This document shows positions 61,889-64,000 of a stretch of 64,000 bases of DNA, one piece after another. The position numbers and the translations under genes are program-made. The first letter of the stretch is position 1; each line of letters begins with the position of its first letter. The notes beneath the pieces were generated by a model. That model made no database searches. It worked only from the letters and a program-made list of their open reading frames with translations, and had not been told where the DNA came from. The DNA comes from Argentina anserina. Its lineage: Eukaryota > Streptophyta > Magnoliopsida > Rosales > Rosaceae. The stretch spans positions 7,316,001-7,380,000 of the forward strand of contig NC_065872.1 in the NCBI RefSeq assembly GCF_933775445.1, given 5' to 3'.

Positions 61889-64000
61889 AGGGCTGGGCAT
61901 TAACCGAATTCAAACGGTTAAACCGACCAAACAGGACCAAAAAAGTGATCCGGTTAACCGAGTCGTTTAAAGTAGTCTGAAAATAGCTTAAAACCACACC
62001 GAAACCGAAAAACCGGTTCAGATACGATTTTAGGCTTCAAACTGACCGAACCGAATTTTAAAAAAATTATATATTTTTAATTACAAGTCAGAAGTATATA
62101 TGCATTCTTTCTCTATACCGACTCTACGGTTTCATTTTAACCCCAGCCCTTTTTTCTCTCGGCCGCTTTGTGCAAGACCCACTCTCAGAGTCTCTCTCAA
62201 TTGCTCGATCTCTTTTTAGCGACTCCACCATGACTCCTCCTCCTAAGGTATCATTCTCCATCTCTATTCTCTAACTCTATCTCTCTCACTGGTTCTCTTT
62301 GATTTGAGAGTATTTCCGATCCAATTTGGGTTTTAATTTCTGATCAGATCTCTTTTTGCTTTCAAGTATTTCAAGTTTTGCTTCTATCTTAATCTAATAT
62401 GGGTGTATAATTGATTCGTGTAGTTCTCTTGAATATGAATTTGTTACAATTCTCAATGATGGAGATTTGTTGGCTAGTACTTTATTTTCTTATGATATTC
62501 TTATAGTTTAGAATAATGGAGATTTGTTGGCTTTTGTGACTTGTGAGAATGTGAGATTATGATTGTTGGGTTGTTGCCTATTGCTTATGTTGACTATTGT
62601 TGTTTTTTGATTTGTCTTTTCAGGATAGACATCCACTCTGAAGCTTTGATTCTACTCCTGCTAGGAGCAGCACACCTGGAACCATGACACCAGCAAGCTC
62701 GCCTCCACTAGAAAGCATGCCTCGACTTCTTCCGCTTCCACTAGCACCAACAAAAGGACAAGCTTTTTCGTCCACTGAGTCAACTCAAGATGCTATTGGC
62801 GAAAAGAAGAGGAAGAATGCAAGCATAGTGTGGGATCATTTCATCAAGCTGACTAATCATGATGGCTCAAAGATGGAAAAGTCAAAATCCAAGTGCATGC
62901 ACTGCTCCACAACGTACCTTATGCACTTAAAGGGGAATGGAACTTCAACCATGAGGAATCATCTACTCTCCAACTGCAGAAAGAGCCCTCTGTATAGCAC
63001 CAACAAGAAACAAAAGTATCTATCTTTTGATACACCTGAAAATAGAGGTGGTTTGAAATCTTATGCATATGATCCTGACGTTGCTAGGTTGTCTTATGCT
63101 AGAATGATTATTAGGGATGAACTTCCTTTTAGTTTAGTGAAAAAAAAGGGTTTCAAGAGTTTGTGAAAACATGTCAGCCACTGTTTGTTTTACCTTCTCG
63201 TAGGCAGATAACTAGAGATATATGGGATTTGTATCAGTGTGAGAAAACTAGAATGAAAATTGTTTTAGCTGCCTATGGTCAGAGAGTGAGTTTGACAACA
63301 GACACCTGGACTTCAATCCAGAATATTAATTATATGGTATTGACTGCTCATTTTGTCGATGAAGATTGGGTGTTGCACAAGCGCATCCTTAACTTTGTTG
63401 TCATCCCTAACCATAAGGGCAGGACAATTGGGCAGCTTGTTAAGTCATCCTTGATAGGATGGGGGATAGAAAAGGTTTACTATTGTCGTAGATAATGCTA
63501 GCTCAAATCAAGTTGCACTTGATTATATGAGGGATAAGATAGAAAATTGAAATGAGTTTGTGTTGAATGGATCTTTCTTGCATATGTGGTGTTGCTGCCA
63601 TATCCTTAACCTGATTGTTAAGGATGGCATGGAGGGGTTGGGTAGCTCGAGTGATGCAATTCGAAATTGTGTGAAGTACATCAGATCCTCTCCTGTAAGG
63701 TTGGAAAAATTTAGAAAGTGTACTGCTCAGGAGAAGTGTGAGCACAAGGGCGGAATTGTTCCTTTAGATGTACCAACAAGGTGGAATTCGACATATTTCA
63801 TGATGATCCTGGTGTTAAGTATAAAAAGGCTTTTGCAAGGATGGAGGATGAGGATGAGGATGAGGATGAGCAATTTGATAGCTATTTTTATGAAAAGATT
63901 GGTGGGAAGAAAATGTAATTTAAATAATTCTGAAATTATTTCAGTTTAAACTATTTAAATTGTGATTGTATTTTAATAGTTATTATATGTTTTTTTCTTG
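61889..64000 (+). mobile_element. hAT transposon with BED-type transposase, 5' part
   Basis: The left end TAGGGCTGGGCATTAACCG has the TAGGG(N)TGGGCA form of hAT termini and is followed by many AACCG / CGGTT subterminal motifs (61905-62050). The preceding CTCCACTC may be the target duplication, but the right end lies outside the window. Confidence 0.75.
62684..63949 (+). pseudogene. hAT transposase (BED finger), frameshifted
   Basis: The first frame (62684-63166) has a BED zinc finger: VWDHFIKL, KCMHCSTTY, TMRNHLLSNC. The frame then shifts at an A-run (about 63139), giving EFVKTCQPLF, then SLTTDTWTSIQNINYM, the catalytic-core start of hAT. A second shift near 63475 leads to IVVDNASSNQVALDYM, and a stop at 63548 precedes CCCHILNLIVKDG and PLDVPTRWNSTYFM. 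A third shift near 63815 is followed by an acidic repeat (EDEDEDE) and a stop. The C-terminal dimerisation (hATC) region is missing in this window. It is inactive as it stands. Confidence 0.88.

Overview
The window is nuclear DNA of a flowering plant, probably a eudicot. Evidence: spliced genes with GT-AG introns, a nuclear tRNA-Glu(CTC), a Dof factor, a GDSL lipase, a plant-type nucleoporin NUP58, and a dense mix of plant transposon families. A rosid/Rosaceae origin is only a guess. I see no bacterial or viral operon and no CRISPR. The window is a gene-poor chromosome arm segment in which a few ordinary genes survive among broken relatives and nested transposons.

Layout. 635-2147 (-): first three exons of a CDCA7-type zf-4CXXC_R1 zinc-finger gene that runs off the left edge. 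2711-3241: a MITE. 3370-11286 (-): a cinnamyl-alcohol-dehydrogenase (CAD) pseudogene, split by a putative 5.3 kb Helitron in an intron and a 426 bp Mutator-like MITE in an exon. 11413-12065: two tandem fold-back elements. 12906-13749: an element full of GGAAGCG motifs. 13932-14003: tRNA-Glu. 14358-16368 (+): intact five-exon GDSL esterase/lipase. 18001-19012: a 514 bp tandem duplication. 22715-23431 (+): intact Dof gene. 24230-31099 (-): an F-box/LRR gene destroyed by a hAT MITE in its LRR exon and a defective Copia element at its F-box exon.

32009-35632 (+) is an intact six-exon NUP58 gene of 521 aa. Downstream are a retroposon (17-bp target duplication), a hAT element that holds an LTR-like unit that in turn holds a second copy of the Mutator-like MITE, an RNase H-like fragment, a methylesterase (MES/SABP2-type) gene with a frameshift, and a PPR fragment. 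From 44413 to 61043 lies a second, dead copy of NUP58. A 7.7 kb CACTA element (carrying what looks like the N-terminus of the meiotic gene SHOC1), three related 2.1-2.5 kb solo-LTR-like units and other insertions stretch it from about 3.6 kb to 16.6 kb. The window closes with a decayed hAT transposase gene that continues past the right edge.

The intact genes are unrelated housekeeping or regulatory genes and do not form a pathway. The main interest is the insertion history, which can be read base by base because many insertions kept their target-site duplications (TSDs): 3 bp for CACTA, 5 bp for LTR, 8 bp for hAT, 9 bp for Mutator-like and 17 bp for the retroposon. I found no convincing new molecular system. 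The most novel points are the captured SHOC1-like segment, the fold-back pair, and the two-copy MITE family with a telomere-like interior.
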